Origin: JAJYZP01 sp049964535
GTDB taxonomy: Bacteria > Actinomycetota > Acidimicrobiia > Acidimicrobiales > Acidimicrobiaceae
Direction: 5' to 3'
Length of the DNA: 23,768 nucleotides
NCBI GenBank assembly: GCA_049964535.1
Contig: JBMFXG010000014.1
Span: forward strand, 1 to 23,768
Made by a program: the position numbers and the translations under genes. The notes below the pieces were generated by a model. It worked only from the letters and a program-made list of their open reading frames with translations, was not told the DNA's origin and did not search any database. Within the stretch, counting starts at the first letter, position 1. Every line of letters begins with the position of its first letter. Positions 1 to 8,280 of the stretch are shown here, one piece after another.

Positions 1-903
1 GGAGGACCCAAATCGTCGTGGCCAACGACGAGAAGTGGTCTTCGGGGGTAAGTTCGCAGTTCGTTGCCAGTCGTGGAGCCAGGTACTCGTGCCGACTGGA
101 GTTAGAGGTGGTAGTGAATCGCTGCTGCGCTGGAGCTTTGCTGCCCACCAGTCGTCGTGCAGCTCGGAGGCGAGTTCGTCGATGGATCGTTGAATCCGAA
201 GTCCAAAAGAGCGTGGATCCTCGCCGTCTTCTACCGTCAGTGGCTTACCAAAGTTGACTCTTGACTTACCAGGTTTGATCTTGGAGGAGTTCTTACCGTA
301 GATCTCGAAGGTCCCTTCGAGGTAGATCGGAACGACCGGTCTACCGGAGCGAACAGCAAGCTGGGCTACGCCTCGCTTGAACTCTTGGCCAAGCCCATTA
401 GGGCTCCGGCCACCTTCGGGGAAGATCAAGAGGTTCCACTTCTCCGAGAGCAGCTTGGATGCGACCTCCCCGGAGCGCCGGTTAACTTTTTGGCGCTCGA
501 TCGGTATCGCTCCGAGCAGTCCTGACCAAATATACGCCTTCCACCTTCGGTCGAAGAAGTAGTCGGCTCCTGCAGCTACGACGCATCGGTGTCGGTAGCG
601 GTCTGGAAGAAGCGAGAGCAAGAGAGGTGTGTCGATATGGCTTGAGTGGTTGGCAGCGAAGATCACTGGGGTCGGCAAGTCGATCAGTCGATCTTCGCCG
701 AAGACCTCGGGCGAGGCAACAAACTTGACACTTGGTCGTACGAAGTTATCGAGAACGACCGCCCGAAAAAGGCGGACGCCGTAGCGACGCGACCAGTCGG
801 TCTCAAAGTTGGGGCCAAGTTTGGAGATCTTTCGATTGAGCTGCACCGATGTGGGCCACTGAGGTTTAGAGAGTGGGAAAGGGAGTCGATTGATTCGTGC
901 CAT
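1..903 (-). CDS. 1-acyl-sn-glycerol-3-phosphate acyltransferase-like protein (PlsC family), partial
   Basis: The frame is open for 301 codons from an ATG at 903 to the window edge, so the C-terminus is missing. PlsC-family enzymes move an acyl group from acyl-CoA or acyl-ACP to a glycerolipid or other alcohol at the inner membrane face. The catalytic HX4D motif is present as NHSSHID (residues 85-91), followed by the substrate-binding block FPEGGRS (161-167) and a VPIYLEG block (191-197). The domain is essentially complete by about residue 225. The remaining 75 or more residues form a Trp- and Arg-rich tail that I do not recognise. The start lies 8 bases after the stop of the LarA-like gene, so it belongs to the same operon. 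No strong ribosome site is visible, which suggests translational coupling. The acceptor substrate cannot be read from the sequence; its place behind an acyl reductase suggests an acceptor other than ordinary lysophosphatidate, but that is inference. Confidence 0.9.
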   Translation of the reverse strand, partial: MARINRLPFPLSKPQWPTSVQLNRKISKLGPNFETDWSRRYGVRLFRAVVLDNFVRPSVKFVASPEVFGEDRLIDLPTPVIFAANHSSHIDTPLLLSLLPDRYRHRCVVAAGADYFFDRRWKAYIWSGLLGAIPIERQKVNRRSGEVASKLLSEKWNLLIFPEGGRSPNGLGQEFKRGVAQLAVRSGRPVVPIYLEGTFEIYGKNSSKIKPGKSRVNFGKPLTVEDGEDPRSFGLRIQRSIDELASELHDDWWAAKLQRSSDSLPPLTPVGTSTWLHDWQRTANLPPKTTSRRWPRRFGSS

Positions 904-911
904 GACGGACT

Positions 912-2501
912 TCAGTTCACCTCGGCCATCAACAGCGGTGGGGTGTGGAGGTGGATGAGCGATGGGTCCCGACCCACGATAGAGGTCGCCATCTCGATGG
1001 CATCGTTCATGGTGGATGCGGGCTGGAACCCGAGTCGGCGCGTAGCGCCGGGGTCACCCCCGACGATGATCACGCCGCCGAGGTGCTCGAGAGCGTGTGC
1101 TCCCCAATACCACATGTAGAACGGGTGAACTCCATGGTAGGCATTGGCGTTGCGATAGAGGTGAATGTACCAAGGGTCTCGGGCAAAGGACTCTTCGTAC
1201 TTGGACTCAATGATTCGTGGATCGGTGGTCTCAGTCAGTACCTGATCGTAGAAGTCGATGTAGGAAGGGTGGAAGGAGGAGTCGAACTCGGGCCGGTTGG
1301 GATGTGACATGATCACGACGCCCCCTTGTCGCACGAGTGGCTTTTTGAGATACATGTTGAAGAGGTATCCCAGGCCGAGGCAGTAGACCAGGATCGGATT
1401 CATGATCGAATTGACGTTGTAGGGCCCGATGAAGGGAAGCCCCATGGTCAAGATATCGGACTGGCCCTCGACGCGAACGAGCTGCTGGCGAAAGACGTTC
1501 TGCAGGGTCTTCTTGTGCACCTCCTCTACCTCTCCAGCGTGAACTCCGGTGAGCTGGTATGGCGAGCGCACCTTATGCATGATCTCACGGGCTAGCCATG
1601 GTGGAGCGAGGTCGAGCGACTTCTTGGCCCCGAGATAGCTCGCGCGCTCACGTAGCGTCCACTCCCACTCACGAGTAGCCAAGAATGAGAAGCTATCGGG
1701 GAACGTATTGGTATTGAGCGTTGTCTCGATCTGGAAGATCTTTACCCCTGCGTCTTTGATAAACCGCCCCATCCTCCAGTTTGAGGTGTGGAGCTCGGAG
1801 TTGTGCATATCCATGAAGGAGCGGGAGTGGACCATGGTCGCCACGTTGTGGTGGTGTTTGATCGATCGGTAGCTAGCGAGGCCCGTTGCAACGGATTTGT
1901 GTCCGCCATCCATCGACACAAGATTGATATTGACATAGACGAGCAGGTCGGCCTCGACGGCGTGGCGATTGAGTTCAACATCCTCCCCGTGTTCGGTAAG
2001 ACCGAGGTGGACCATATTGGCCTCGTCCTCTGCGTCGTGTTGGAGTAGTCGTCCTCGGGGATGAAAGGAGTCGTAGACCCTCGAACCTACTGCATGACGG
2101 AGCTCTGCCTCGGTCATTCGGCGGTGGAGCGCAAGTGCCGCAATGAGGGTCACATCTTCGACACCTACACTCGCTGCATGTTCCAAAATCGTTTCGATGA
2201 TGCGCTGGCGTATGTCGGGCGCCTTCATCTGCGGGAGCGGTAGCGAGACGTCGTCGAAGGCTATGACGAGCTTCATGTCGGGACTCAAGAGAGCGTCGAG
2301 GGGCTCGGAGTCGCCTACGGGGTGGGCAAGGGCAAACTCTATGGCGCCGTCGACGTCCTTTGTTGGATCGAGCGGCTCGGGCGGGTAGAGGACTCGAGAT
2401 CCAACGGGAAGCTTCTCGAGACGGAAACCGTCACCGTGCCACATGAGTGTGGGCGGAGTCGATCGATCCACCTCAAGGGAAAATCCTGGGCGAGGGCTCA
2501 T
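912..2501 (-). CDS. LarA-like protein (DUF2088, nickel-dependent lactate racemase family), divergent
   Basis: I chose the ATG at 2501, giving 529 residues. It shares one base with the stop of the alcohol dehydrogenase (TAATG) and has a good AAAGGAAG ribosome site; a longer frame to 2630 would run inside the dehydrogenase. LarA family proteins (about 430 residues) bind a nickel-pincer nucleotide and racemise or epimerise 2-hydroxy acids. Seen here: FDD at residues 82-84 in the place of the usual N-terminal DxTRP strand, LHRRMTEAEL at 125-134 matching the THRxMTxxEL motif with its catalytic His, and GGHKS at 199-203 with the cofactor-attaching Lys at 202. The second catalytic His, normally in a PH pair just before the GGxKS loop, is absent; the residues there are NINLVSM. 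The protein is about 100 residues longer than typical, mostly in its C-terminal half, which is rich in Tyr, Trp and His. No larB, larC or larE is in view. The family is clear, the activity is not. Confidence 0.82.
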   Translation of the reverse strand: MSPRPGFSLEVDRSTPPTLMWHGDGFRLEKLPVGSRVLYPPEPLDPTKDVDGAIEFALAHPVGDSEPLDALLSPDMKLVIAFDDVSLPLPQMKAPDIRQRIIETILEHAASVGVEDVTLIAALALHRRMTEAELRHAVGSRVYDSFHPRGRLLQHDAEDEANMVHLGLTEHGEDVELNRHAVEADLLVYVNINLVSMDGGHKSVATGLASYRSIKHHHNVATMVHSRSFMDMHNSELHTSNWRMGRFIKDAGVKIFQIETTLNTNTFPDSFSFLATREWEWTLRERASYLGAKKSLDLAPPWLAREIMHKVRSPYQLTGVHAGEVEEVHKKTLQNVFRQQLVRVEGQSDILTMGLPFIGPYNVNSIMNPILVYCLGLGYLFNMYLKKPLVRQGGVVIMSHPNRPEFDSSFHPSYIDFYDQVLTETTDPRIIESKYEESFARDPWYIHLYRNANAYHGVHPFYMWYWGAHALEHLGGVIIVGGDPGATRRLGFQPASTMNDAIEMATSIVGRDPSLIHLHTPPLLMAEVN

Positions 2502-3742
2502 TACTTCCTTTCGTTGCCGCTTCGGCGTAGATCGAAGGCTACCTTCAGCGCATCGAGACGACCGGCAGCGCTTGCGCGTTCGATGGCTTCGAGGTAGTTG
2601 TCGAGCGGGTAGGTGTGGGTGACCATCCATCCGAGATGCAGCTTTGACATCAGTGCTAGTGCGATCTCGAAGGTACGGACCCGGTGTACCTGCTCACCGT
2701 TAACGTTCTTGTTCGCAACGCCAAGGCGCTGCATCTGTGTAGTGTTTAGCCGCTCTTCTCCGTAGGCGTACGAACCGAGAAGATGGATCTCCTGATGCCA
2801 CAGTGGTGCAAGATCGACTGTGGTCTTTGCGGGCATGCCTGCGAGCACGATCGATCCTTGTGGACGCACACTTACCAACGCATTACGGAGGGAGTCGGCG
2901 CTCGCAATGCAGTCGAAGATGACGTCGAAACCATGGGACTGCCAGTCACCTTTGACCATCGCTCCGCTGAGACGGCGGCCCACTCGGGTGAGCTCTTCGG
3001 GCTTGACCACGTGCGAAGCTCCGAGTCGCTGCGCCGCATTACGCTGCGCCGCATGACGGGCTCCGATCACGATCGTGAGATCAGGATAGAGCTGTCGAAG
3101 GACGCCCAAGGTGGTGAGTCCAACGGTTCCAGCTCCGATGATGCCGATGGACTCCGCGTTGGTGAGATCGAGCTGGAGCGCTACGTGGAGGGCGCACGCA
3201 AGTGGTTCGATCATAACTGCATCTTCGTCGGTGAGCTCTGATGGGACTGTCCAGAGCTGTGAGGAGTGAGCGACGAACTCCTGTGCCCACCCGCCTCCGG
3301 TCGAGCTACAGTACCCGAGTTGGATTCCCTCATCAATGGAGCCCTCGGTAATAGACTCGCAGAGTTGACTCATTCCGTCAGAGCAGAAGCGGCAGAGAGG
3401 TCGTCCTCGTGGCACACACGTGAGGGCAGGCTCAATAACGTAACGAGTCGTTCCCTCTGCTCTCTCGATCTCGGCAACGATCTCGTGCCCAGGGGTGAGT
3501 GGGAAGGCGGTAATGGGCTCGAAGTAGCGAGAGGTGCGTAGTGTCAGGGATGCGAGATCGCTACCACAGATACCTGCCAACCGCGTACGCAGTCGAACCC
3601 ATTCGTCGGTCGGTAGGCGTGGTGGGTCGATCTCCACAAGAGAGAGTGGACCGTACTCCACGGCCTTCTTCGCTGATGCGTACGACATGAGCTTTGCTGC
3701 GGCGAAGCGACGGGTGTTCCGCTCGACCGAGAGTGCCTTCAT
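2501..3742 (-). CDS. zinc-dependent alcohol dehydrogenase (MDR superfamily)
   Basis: 413 residues. Medium-chain dehydrogenases interconvert alcohols and aldehydes or ketones with NAD(P). Catalytic zinc ligands are visible as Cys59 (GICGSD) and the His86-Glu87 pair (GHE), with Glu179 in the MIEPLACALH segment. A structural-zinc lobe carries four cysteines at 109, 117, 120 and 128. The Rossmann fingerprint GAGTVG is at 203-208. The ATG at 3742 overlaps the stop of the upstream reductase gene in an ATGA arrangement, and its own stop overlaps the start of the LarA-like gene by one base, so the three are almost certainly translated in coupled fashion. The likely job, inferred from context, is to handle the aldehyde or alcohol made by the acyl reductase. 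The N-terminal extension of about 20 residues before the domain is not recognised. Confidence 0.9.
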   Translation of the reverse strand: MKALSVERNTRRFAAAKLMSYASAKKAVEYGPLSLVEIDPPRLPTDEWVRLRTRLAGICGSDLASLTLRTSRYFEPITAFPLTPGHEIVAEIERAEGTTRYVIEPALTCVPRGRPLCRFCSDGMSQLCESITEGSIDEGIQLGYCSSTGGGWAQEFVAHSSQLWTVPSELTDEDAVMIEPLACALHVALQLDLTNAESIGIIGAGTVGLTTLGVLRQLYPDLTIVIGARHAAQRNAAQRLGASHVVKPEELTRVGRRLSGAMVKGDWQSHGFDVIFDCIASADSLRNALVSVRPQGSIVLAGMPAKTTVDLAPLWHQEIHLLGSYAYGEERLNTTQMQRLGVANKNVNGEQVHRVRTFEIALALMSKLHLGWMVTHTYPLDNYLEAIERASAAGRLDALKVAFDLRRSGNERK

Positions 3743-6090
3743 CGACGTCCTCCAATTGGCAGTACGAGCGATGGCTGACCCTGCGCCTTCGACCAGTTCT
3801 CTATTCTCCAGCCTCGTCGTTGCGCTATGGTCAGCAGCTTGGCTTCAGGATTGACGCAAACTGCGATTCCAGCCGCCTCCAGCATGGGGAGGTCTGAGGT
3901 GGAGTCGGCGTAGGCAATGGTCTCTTGGAGCGAGAGGCCGTGACGTACAGCAACCTCTGAGAGTATCGCAGCCCTCGATTCTCCGATGGGCGGTGTGACT
4001 GGAACCTCGCCAGTTAGTCGTCCGTGTTCATCAACGCTCATCTCAGCCGCAACGATCTCGTCAAAGAGTGGAGCGAGGGGACGGACAACGAAGTCCAATG
4101 CGCCGGTGATGAGTACGGTGCGATGTCCCAGAGCTCGATGTTGACGAACTCGGGCAATGGCCGAAGGAAAGACCTTCATGAGGAGGTATTCGGAGAGGAG
4201 GTTCCAGGAATCCTCACCTAACTGCGCTGGATCTGCACCTGCGTATCGCTTGTAGAAAAATCGAAGGAAGTCGCTTCGGTCGGATCGATCGAGCTTGAGT
4301 AATGAAGGGCCTTCGATCAGCAGCGACGCAAGCATGGTGTTGCGTTCTCCTGTCGAGAGTCGTTTCGTGGATAGAAACGCAAAGGAGTCGACAACGTTCG
4401 CCGAGATGATGGTGTTTTCGAGGTCGAAGGCGACGAGCTTTGGTGACGGATCCAAGATGTTGGAGAGCTGGCGGCGACGTCGAGCTGCGGCGGTTGAGGT
4501 GTTCGATGTCGGAGCGGTCTTCACTCGAGAGTGCTGGACGATGGAGGGGAGGTGCACTTCGGGGACGAATCGCTCCCAGTCGACCTGTCGTGGGTCGAAA
4601 TCGAAGGAGTCGAGATCGTCTTGGTCAAGAGAAGCTTGCAGCTCTAAGAGATTGTCTATGAGGTAGTTGGCCTCACACTCGGCATAGGACCCGTAGAGAT
4701 CGACGTAGGTCAGCGCTCGCTTCGCAGCTTCACGTTTCTCATCGAGATCAGATGCAAAGGAGAGCTTGGAGCCTCGTAGTGGAAGTAGTGAAGCGACTTG
4801 GTCCACGAGGTCGAGCGCCTTGTTGGCTCGAACGAGCTGACGCTTGATCTTCGAACGGCCCGGATTCTCCCACTCGGGTAGCTTGATAGGCTGGCCTCGG
4901 TCGTCGTAGAGCGGATGTTCGCCGAAGTAGGTTCGGACCAATCGGAGGAGCTGCCCGTAGCGAAGGGGGTTCGTAGAACCAGAAGCTACGTGGTAGTACT
5001 TGATCGCCTGGGGTCCGTCTTGCGCAGCAACGGCGAGAATTGCCGAGACCACTAGGTCGACGGGGATTACGTCGATCGTGCCTTCGGTTACACCGGGAAA
5101 CTCGGCAAGGAGGCCCCTTGCGAAGGAGATGATGACCGGTTCTGCCATGCGAAAGCCGCGAATCCATCCGGGATAGGGGCGTTCAAGGGCCGATTCGATG
5201 ATGGAGGGTCGAACCACCGATATTGCGAGGTTGCGCCCCTGCTCTGACAGGGCAATCTCTCCGAAAGCCTTGGTGTAGGCGTAGGCGTCGGGCCAGCCGA
5301 GGCTCGCTGCTCGGGCTTTGCCCAAGATGACGAGCTGCTCTTTGACCCAGTCTTGGCGGATACGGTCGGTTCGGTCCGCCAAGAGGGCGACGCCTGCGGC
5401 TCCGACCTCCCGTGCAGCGAGCTTGCGGAAGCGCTCGAGATTCTCTCGACTGCGACTTTCGACCTCAACTTCTGAGCGCATTCGTCGAGCCGCCTCGACC
5501 TCGGAGCGCCACGAGACCTTCGGATAGAGATTCGATTCCGCAAGGGATTCTTCGTGTGCGTCTCCTCGTCGAGAACCTGCGACGTACGCAGTTGAAACGC
5601 AGACCAGGTGCCCGATCCGTCCTGCCTGTTCGCATGCCTCTCGGTAGGTCGTTGCGACTCTCGAGGGTCCGAGCAGATTGACCTCGACCGCAGAGTCGAT
5701 AGGGGCATCGAAACTGACGGTGGCAGCTGAGTGGATAGCGACGTCACACTCTCCAAGGCGACGGAAACCCTCGGCGTCAAGGCCAAGTCCGTCGGAACCT
5801 ACGTCTCCCTCGACGACGGTGATGCGCTGCTCGACCATCGACCGAAAGCGTTCTGAGCCTATGGCAGCTCGCAGCGAGTCAAAACAGTTGTTCTTCAAAA
5901 TCTCTCGCTCAAAACGAGCGGCGGCAGATGCTCGACGGCCTGGCCGGATAAGTAGGACCAACTTCGTTGTTGGCAGGTCATGAAGAACACGTTCGATTAG
6001 GGCGGTACCGACGAACCCGGTTCCACCCGTCAGGAATACCGTCTTGTCGGCGAGTTCTTCGATTATCACTGTTGTTGTCCCTCGTGCCAC
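3739..6090 (-). CDS. fatty-acyl-CoA/thioester reductase fused to HAD-IB phosphatase-like domain
   Basis: 783 residues; the start is GTG at 6090, preceded by GGAGGG about 6 bases away. Residues 15-390 form an extended SDR of the male-sterility/FAR type: TGGTGFVG cofactor loop (21-28), CVSTAYV (164-170) and the catalytic pair Tyr270/Lys274 in YAYTK. Residues 400-500 are a helical FAR C-terminal region. After a Ser/Thr/Arg-rich linker (about 520-545) comes a HAD domain from residue 552: motif I is FDLENT (Asp556, Glu558), motif II LITGA (Thr662), and motif IV ADSTSDLPML (Asp729, Asp733). FARs use NADPH to reduce acyl-CoA or acyl-ACP to aldehyde or alcohol; there is no adenylation or carrier domain, so the substrate must arrive already activated. 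In the HAD part the second motif-I Asp is Glu, and the usual motif-III Lys appears to be Arg706. The 33-bp gap from the gene before and the ATGA overlap with the gene after place it in the operon. Confidence 0.9.
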   Translation of the reverse strand: MARGTTTVIIEELADKTVFLTGGTGFVGTALIERVLHDLPTTKLVLLIRPGRRASAAARFEREILKNNCFDSLRAAIGSERFRSMVEQRITVVEGDVGSDGLGLDAEGFRRLGECDVAIHSAATVSFDAPIDSAVEVNLLGPSRVATTYREACEQAGRIGHLVCVSTAYVAGSRRGDAHEESLAESNLYPKVSWRSEVEAARRMRSEVEVESRSRENLERFRKLAAREVGAAGVALLADRTDRIRQDWVKEQLVILGKARAASLGWPDAYAYTKAFGEIALSEQGRNLAISVVRPSIIESALERPYPGWIRGFRMAEPVIISFARGLLAEFPGVTEGTIDVIPVDLVVSAILAVAAQDGPQAIKYYHVASGSTNPLRYGQLLRLVRTYFGEHPLYDDRGQPIKLPEWENPGRSKIKRQLVRANKALDLVDQVASLLPLRGSKLSFASDLDEKREAAKRALTYVDLYGSYAECEANYLIDNLLELQASLDQDDLDSFDFDPRQVDWERFVPEVHLPSIVQHSRVKTAPTSNTSTAAARRRRQLSNILDPSPKLVAFDLENTIISANVVDSFAFLSTKRLSTGERNTMLASLLIEGPSLLKLDRSDRSDFLRFFYKRYAGADPAQLGEDSWNLLSEYLLMKVFPSAIARVRQHRALGHRTVLITGALDFVVRPLAPLFDEIVAAEMSVDEHGRLTGEVPVTPPIGESRAAILSEVAVRHGLSLQETIAYADSTSDLPMLEAAGIAVCVNPEAKLLTIAQRRGWRIENWSKAQGQPSLVLPIGGRR

Positions 6091-6123
6091 GCTCGGCCCT
6101 CCGCAGGAGGGCGACAGATCAAT

Positions 6124-6609
6124 TTAGTTGGCCCGGCGACTCTTCGGGCGCGTGCGCGCTGGAGGTGTGTAGCGCTTTGATGGCGTTGGTAACGGACGAC
6201 CGTCGACTCCAGTCTGGACTGCCTTGGCCTTCCCGCTACTCTTCTGACGAGCCTCTCGCTTTGCTGCAGCCTCTTGTCGCTTGCGTGCAATCTCCTGCTG
6301 GTCCCTCTTGAAAGCGGTAAACGCTCCATAGGCAAGGAGCGGGAAGGGAAGAACGACGAACTTGCCCCATGGCCCAAAGGCTACGATCATGCAGAGTGCG
6401 CCGGCGATGAGACGACGCGTACGAGTGAGGCTCCACCCGGCGATCGCCATCATCGCCAGACCTCCTCCGAGGTAGAGCGCTGGGTGGGGCACTTTGGTGG
6501 CGGTGTGCAAGAAGACCGGGCCGAACCAAACGTAGATGTATGCGAGAGCGGTGAGACCAAGAAGGATAAACCCTATCTTCTTCTCTTTCGCGCTGAGGTA
6601 GGTGGACAT
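6124..6609 (-). CDS. small membrane protein with basic C-terminal tail, unknown function
   Basis: 161 residues from the ATG at 6609; longer frames upstream would run into the hydrolase gene. Three or four hydrophobic segments are visible at about residues 10-31, 42-58 and 64-98 (the last probably one and a half spans around a FGPWGKF turn). A strongly basic, Gln- and Ala-rich stretch follows from residue 102, which could form a cytoplasmic helix, and the tail is rich in Lys, Arg and Pro. I recognise no family. The start lies 5 bases after the stop of the metallo-hydrolase gene, and the stop lies 33 bases before the reductase gene, so it is transcribed with both. Its position suggests a membrane anchor or partner for the lipid enzymes, but nothing in the sequence proves that. 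Confidence 0.75.
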   Translation of the reverse strand: MSTYLSAKEKKIGFILLGLTALAYIYVWFGPVFLHTATKVPHPALYLGGGLAMMAIAGWSLTRTRRLIAGALCMIVAFGPWGKFVVLPFPLLAYGAFTAFKRDQQEIARKRQEAAAKREARQKSSGKAKAVQTGVDGRPLPTPSKRYTPPARTRPKSRRAN

Positions 6610-6614
6610 TGTCG

Positions 6615-7721
6615 TTAGTTTACGACATCTCGAGCAACATTGCGGTCCCGGGAATCGGTGGCATTGGTTGAAGCGCCCATTGCCTTGTAGGCGAGTACTC
6701 CGTCTGAAGACTCGGTTGTGGCCAGGTGGCGATGGACGAGAAGGTCGAGATGGAACTTCGTCTCCATCGTGGCGAGAAATTGATTGAGGAGGTCGAGTTC
6801 GCTGAGTTGACGTTCGCGTCGAGTCCATCGCAAACGATTCGCTACCTCCCAGGCCGTCTTTGGTCCATCGACGAGATGCTCCATCGATCGATCTAATCGT
6901 GTTTCATGGTGGATGAGGAGCTCGTCGATTCGTGCGTGGGTACTCGCCTGGATTGGTCCGTGAGCTGGTAAGAGCTGGAGGTCAGGGAGGCCTCGTACCT
7001 TGGCGAGTGAGTGGATGAAGTCGTTGAGAGGGAGTGGAGAGCGCACTGGCTCGAAGGCTATCGATGGGGTGATATGGGGTAGCACGTGATCGCCACTAAA
7101 GAGTAGTTGATGCGCGAAGTCTACGAATACCACGTGCCCTTGAGTGTGCCCAGGTGTGGTGAGCACCCGTAGCTCTCTGCCTGAAAGGCTGAGTCCTTCG
7201 TCCTCGATGAGCCAGGCGTTTGGCCGCTCGAAGATCCCGACGTCGCTCGCTTCGGCGCTCGTCAATCGAGCGAGCGCTTTCGCGAGTTCAGCGGCCCCGG
7301 CTTCGATTAAAAGGTCTGCGTTCCGGCTGCCAGAAGAAGAGGCGGCTTCGCTGATTGCGCGAAAAGAGCCCTCTTCGCCAACTCCGATAGAGATCGGGAT
7401 GTTGAACTCTCGTCGCAGTGCTACCGCCTGGGTGTAGTGGTCTCGATGGATGTGGGTGACGTAGATAGCGGAGATGTCACCGAACTCGAAGCCGAGCGAG
7501 CTGAGGGCCTTCTCAAGAGCACTTCTTGCCTCGATGAGGTGCTGACCTGCGTCGATCAGGACGATTCCTTCGTCGTGTTCGATGGCGTAGACATTAACGC
7601 TTCGCAGGGCGTCACCGGGAAGAGGAAGCGGGATTCGGTGCACGCCATCGCTGACACGGTACGTTCCTGGAGTCTCCCATGCGTGCCGGTCTCTATTCGT
7701 GTGGCCGCCGGCCTCCGCCAT
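6615..7721 (-). CDS. metallo-beta-lactamase-fold hydrolase (GloB/LACTB2-like)
   Basis: 368 residues. The ATG at 7721 has an excellent ribosome site (AAGGAGA, 6 bases away). The fold signature THIHRDH gives metal ligands His90, His92, Asp94 and His95; further ligands are His192 in the GHTQGH segment and Asp211 in FSGDH, with a late His in LLPAHGP. The region after about residue 290 (ending KTAWEVANRLRW and beyond) resembles the small winged-helix tail seen in LACTB2-type and GloB-type members. Such enzymes hydrolyse thioesters, lactones or RNA, so the substrate cannot be fixed from sequence. As the first gene of the six-gene operon leading into the FAR and acyltransferase, a thioesterase-like role on acyl thioesters is one inference. 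The promoter should lie within 7722-7956, where I see no clear consensus boxes. Confidence 0.88.
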   Translation of the reverse strand: MAEAGGHTNRDRHAWETPGTYRVSDGVHRIPLPLPGDALRSVNVYAIEHDEGIVLIDAGQHLIEARSALEKALSSLGFEFGDISAIYVTHIHRDHYTQAVALRREFNIPISIGVGEEGSFRAISEAASSSGSRNADLLIEAGAAELAKALARLTSAEASDVGIFERPNAWLIEDEGLSLSGRELRVLTTPGHTQGHVVFVDFAHQLLFSGDHVLPHITPSIAFEPVRSPLPLNDFIHSLAKVRGLPDLQLLPAHGPIQASTHARIDELLIHHETRLDRSMEHLVDGPKTAWEVANRLRWTRRERQLSELDLLNQFLATMETKFHLDLLVHRHLATTESSDGVLAYKAMGASTNATDSRDRNVARDVVN

Positions 7722-7956
7722 AGTTGTCTCCTTCAGTAATATGATCTCCTCGATTGCTCGAACATCGTGTGCCGTCTGACCGACAACGTCTCAGAGAGTC
7801 GCTCTCACGTCTCTTGCGATGCGCTCGATACCGAGTTGATAACGATAGTAGTGCGGTAACCTTCGCCACGGGATTCACCGAGTATGAGTCTGAGAGAACC
7901 ACGGTTCACTCATCGGCGTGTGCCTTCCATTCGTTTTAGAAGACGGTCGCAACCTG

Positions 7957-8280
7957 TCATGAGCGCCGGGGATGGGCCTCCAGCTCTGTCATGGTGCTGA
8001 AGATTCGATCTACCCGTTCAGCGAATGCGAAATCGAGGTCGGTGAGAGCGGCTACTGCGTGGGTAATCAGAGTGATCTCGACGTGATTGAAGCGAATCGA
8101 GATCTCTGGGTGATGGTTCATCTCTTCGGCGCGTTCCGCAAGATTTACGACAAAGTCAATGGAGTCGCGAAAGTTAGGCAGTTCGAAGGCTTTGGTGAGT
8201 GAGCCTTGCTCCAAGCGCCACCCCGCTCCAAGCTTTTTGACGGCGTTAGTGATCTCCTCGGGGTTTAACTGTCTCGTCAT
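7957..8280 (-). CDS. phhB: pterin-4a-carbinolamine dehydratase
   Basis: 107 residues, the normal length for the PCD/DCoH family. The enzyme dehydrates 4a-hydroxytetrahydropterin, formed by aromatic amino acid hydroxylases, back toward dihydropterin; many bacteria keep it without a hydroxylase, with a proposed link to folate or molybdopterin salvage. The active-site segment EEMNHHPEISIRFNHVEI (residues 52-69) carries the His-His-Pro triad and the second His, and is followed by the conserved LTDLDFAFAERVDRI helix. The ATG at 8280 has only a weak ribosome site. No aromatic amino acid hydroxylase gene is in the window. It is separated from the downstream operon by 235 bases and lies alone between two non-coding stretches. 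Confidence 0.93.
   Translation of the reverse strand: MTRQLNPEEITNAVKKLGAGWRLEQGSLTKAFELPNFRDSIDFVVNLAERAEEMNHHPEISIRFNHVEITLITHAVAALTDLDFAFAERVDRIFSTMTELEAHPRRS

Noticed and set aside
2502..2630. Longer N-terminus for the LarA-like protein starting at 2630
   Set aside because: It would lie wholly inside the dehydrogenase gene, is Arg/Ser-rich, and the ATG at 2501 has a far better ribosome site.
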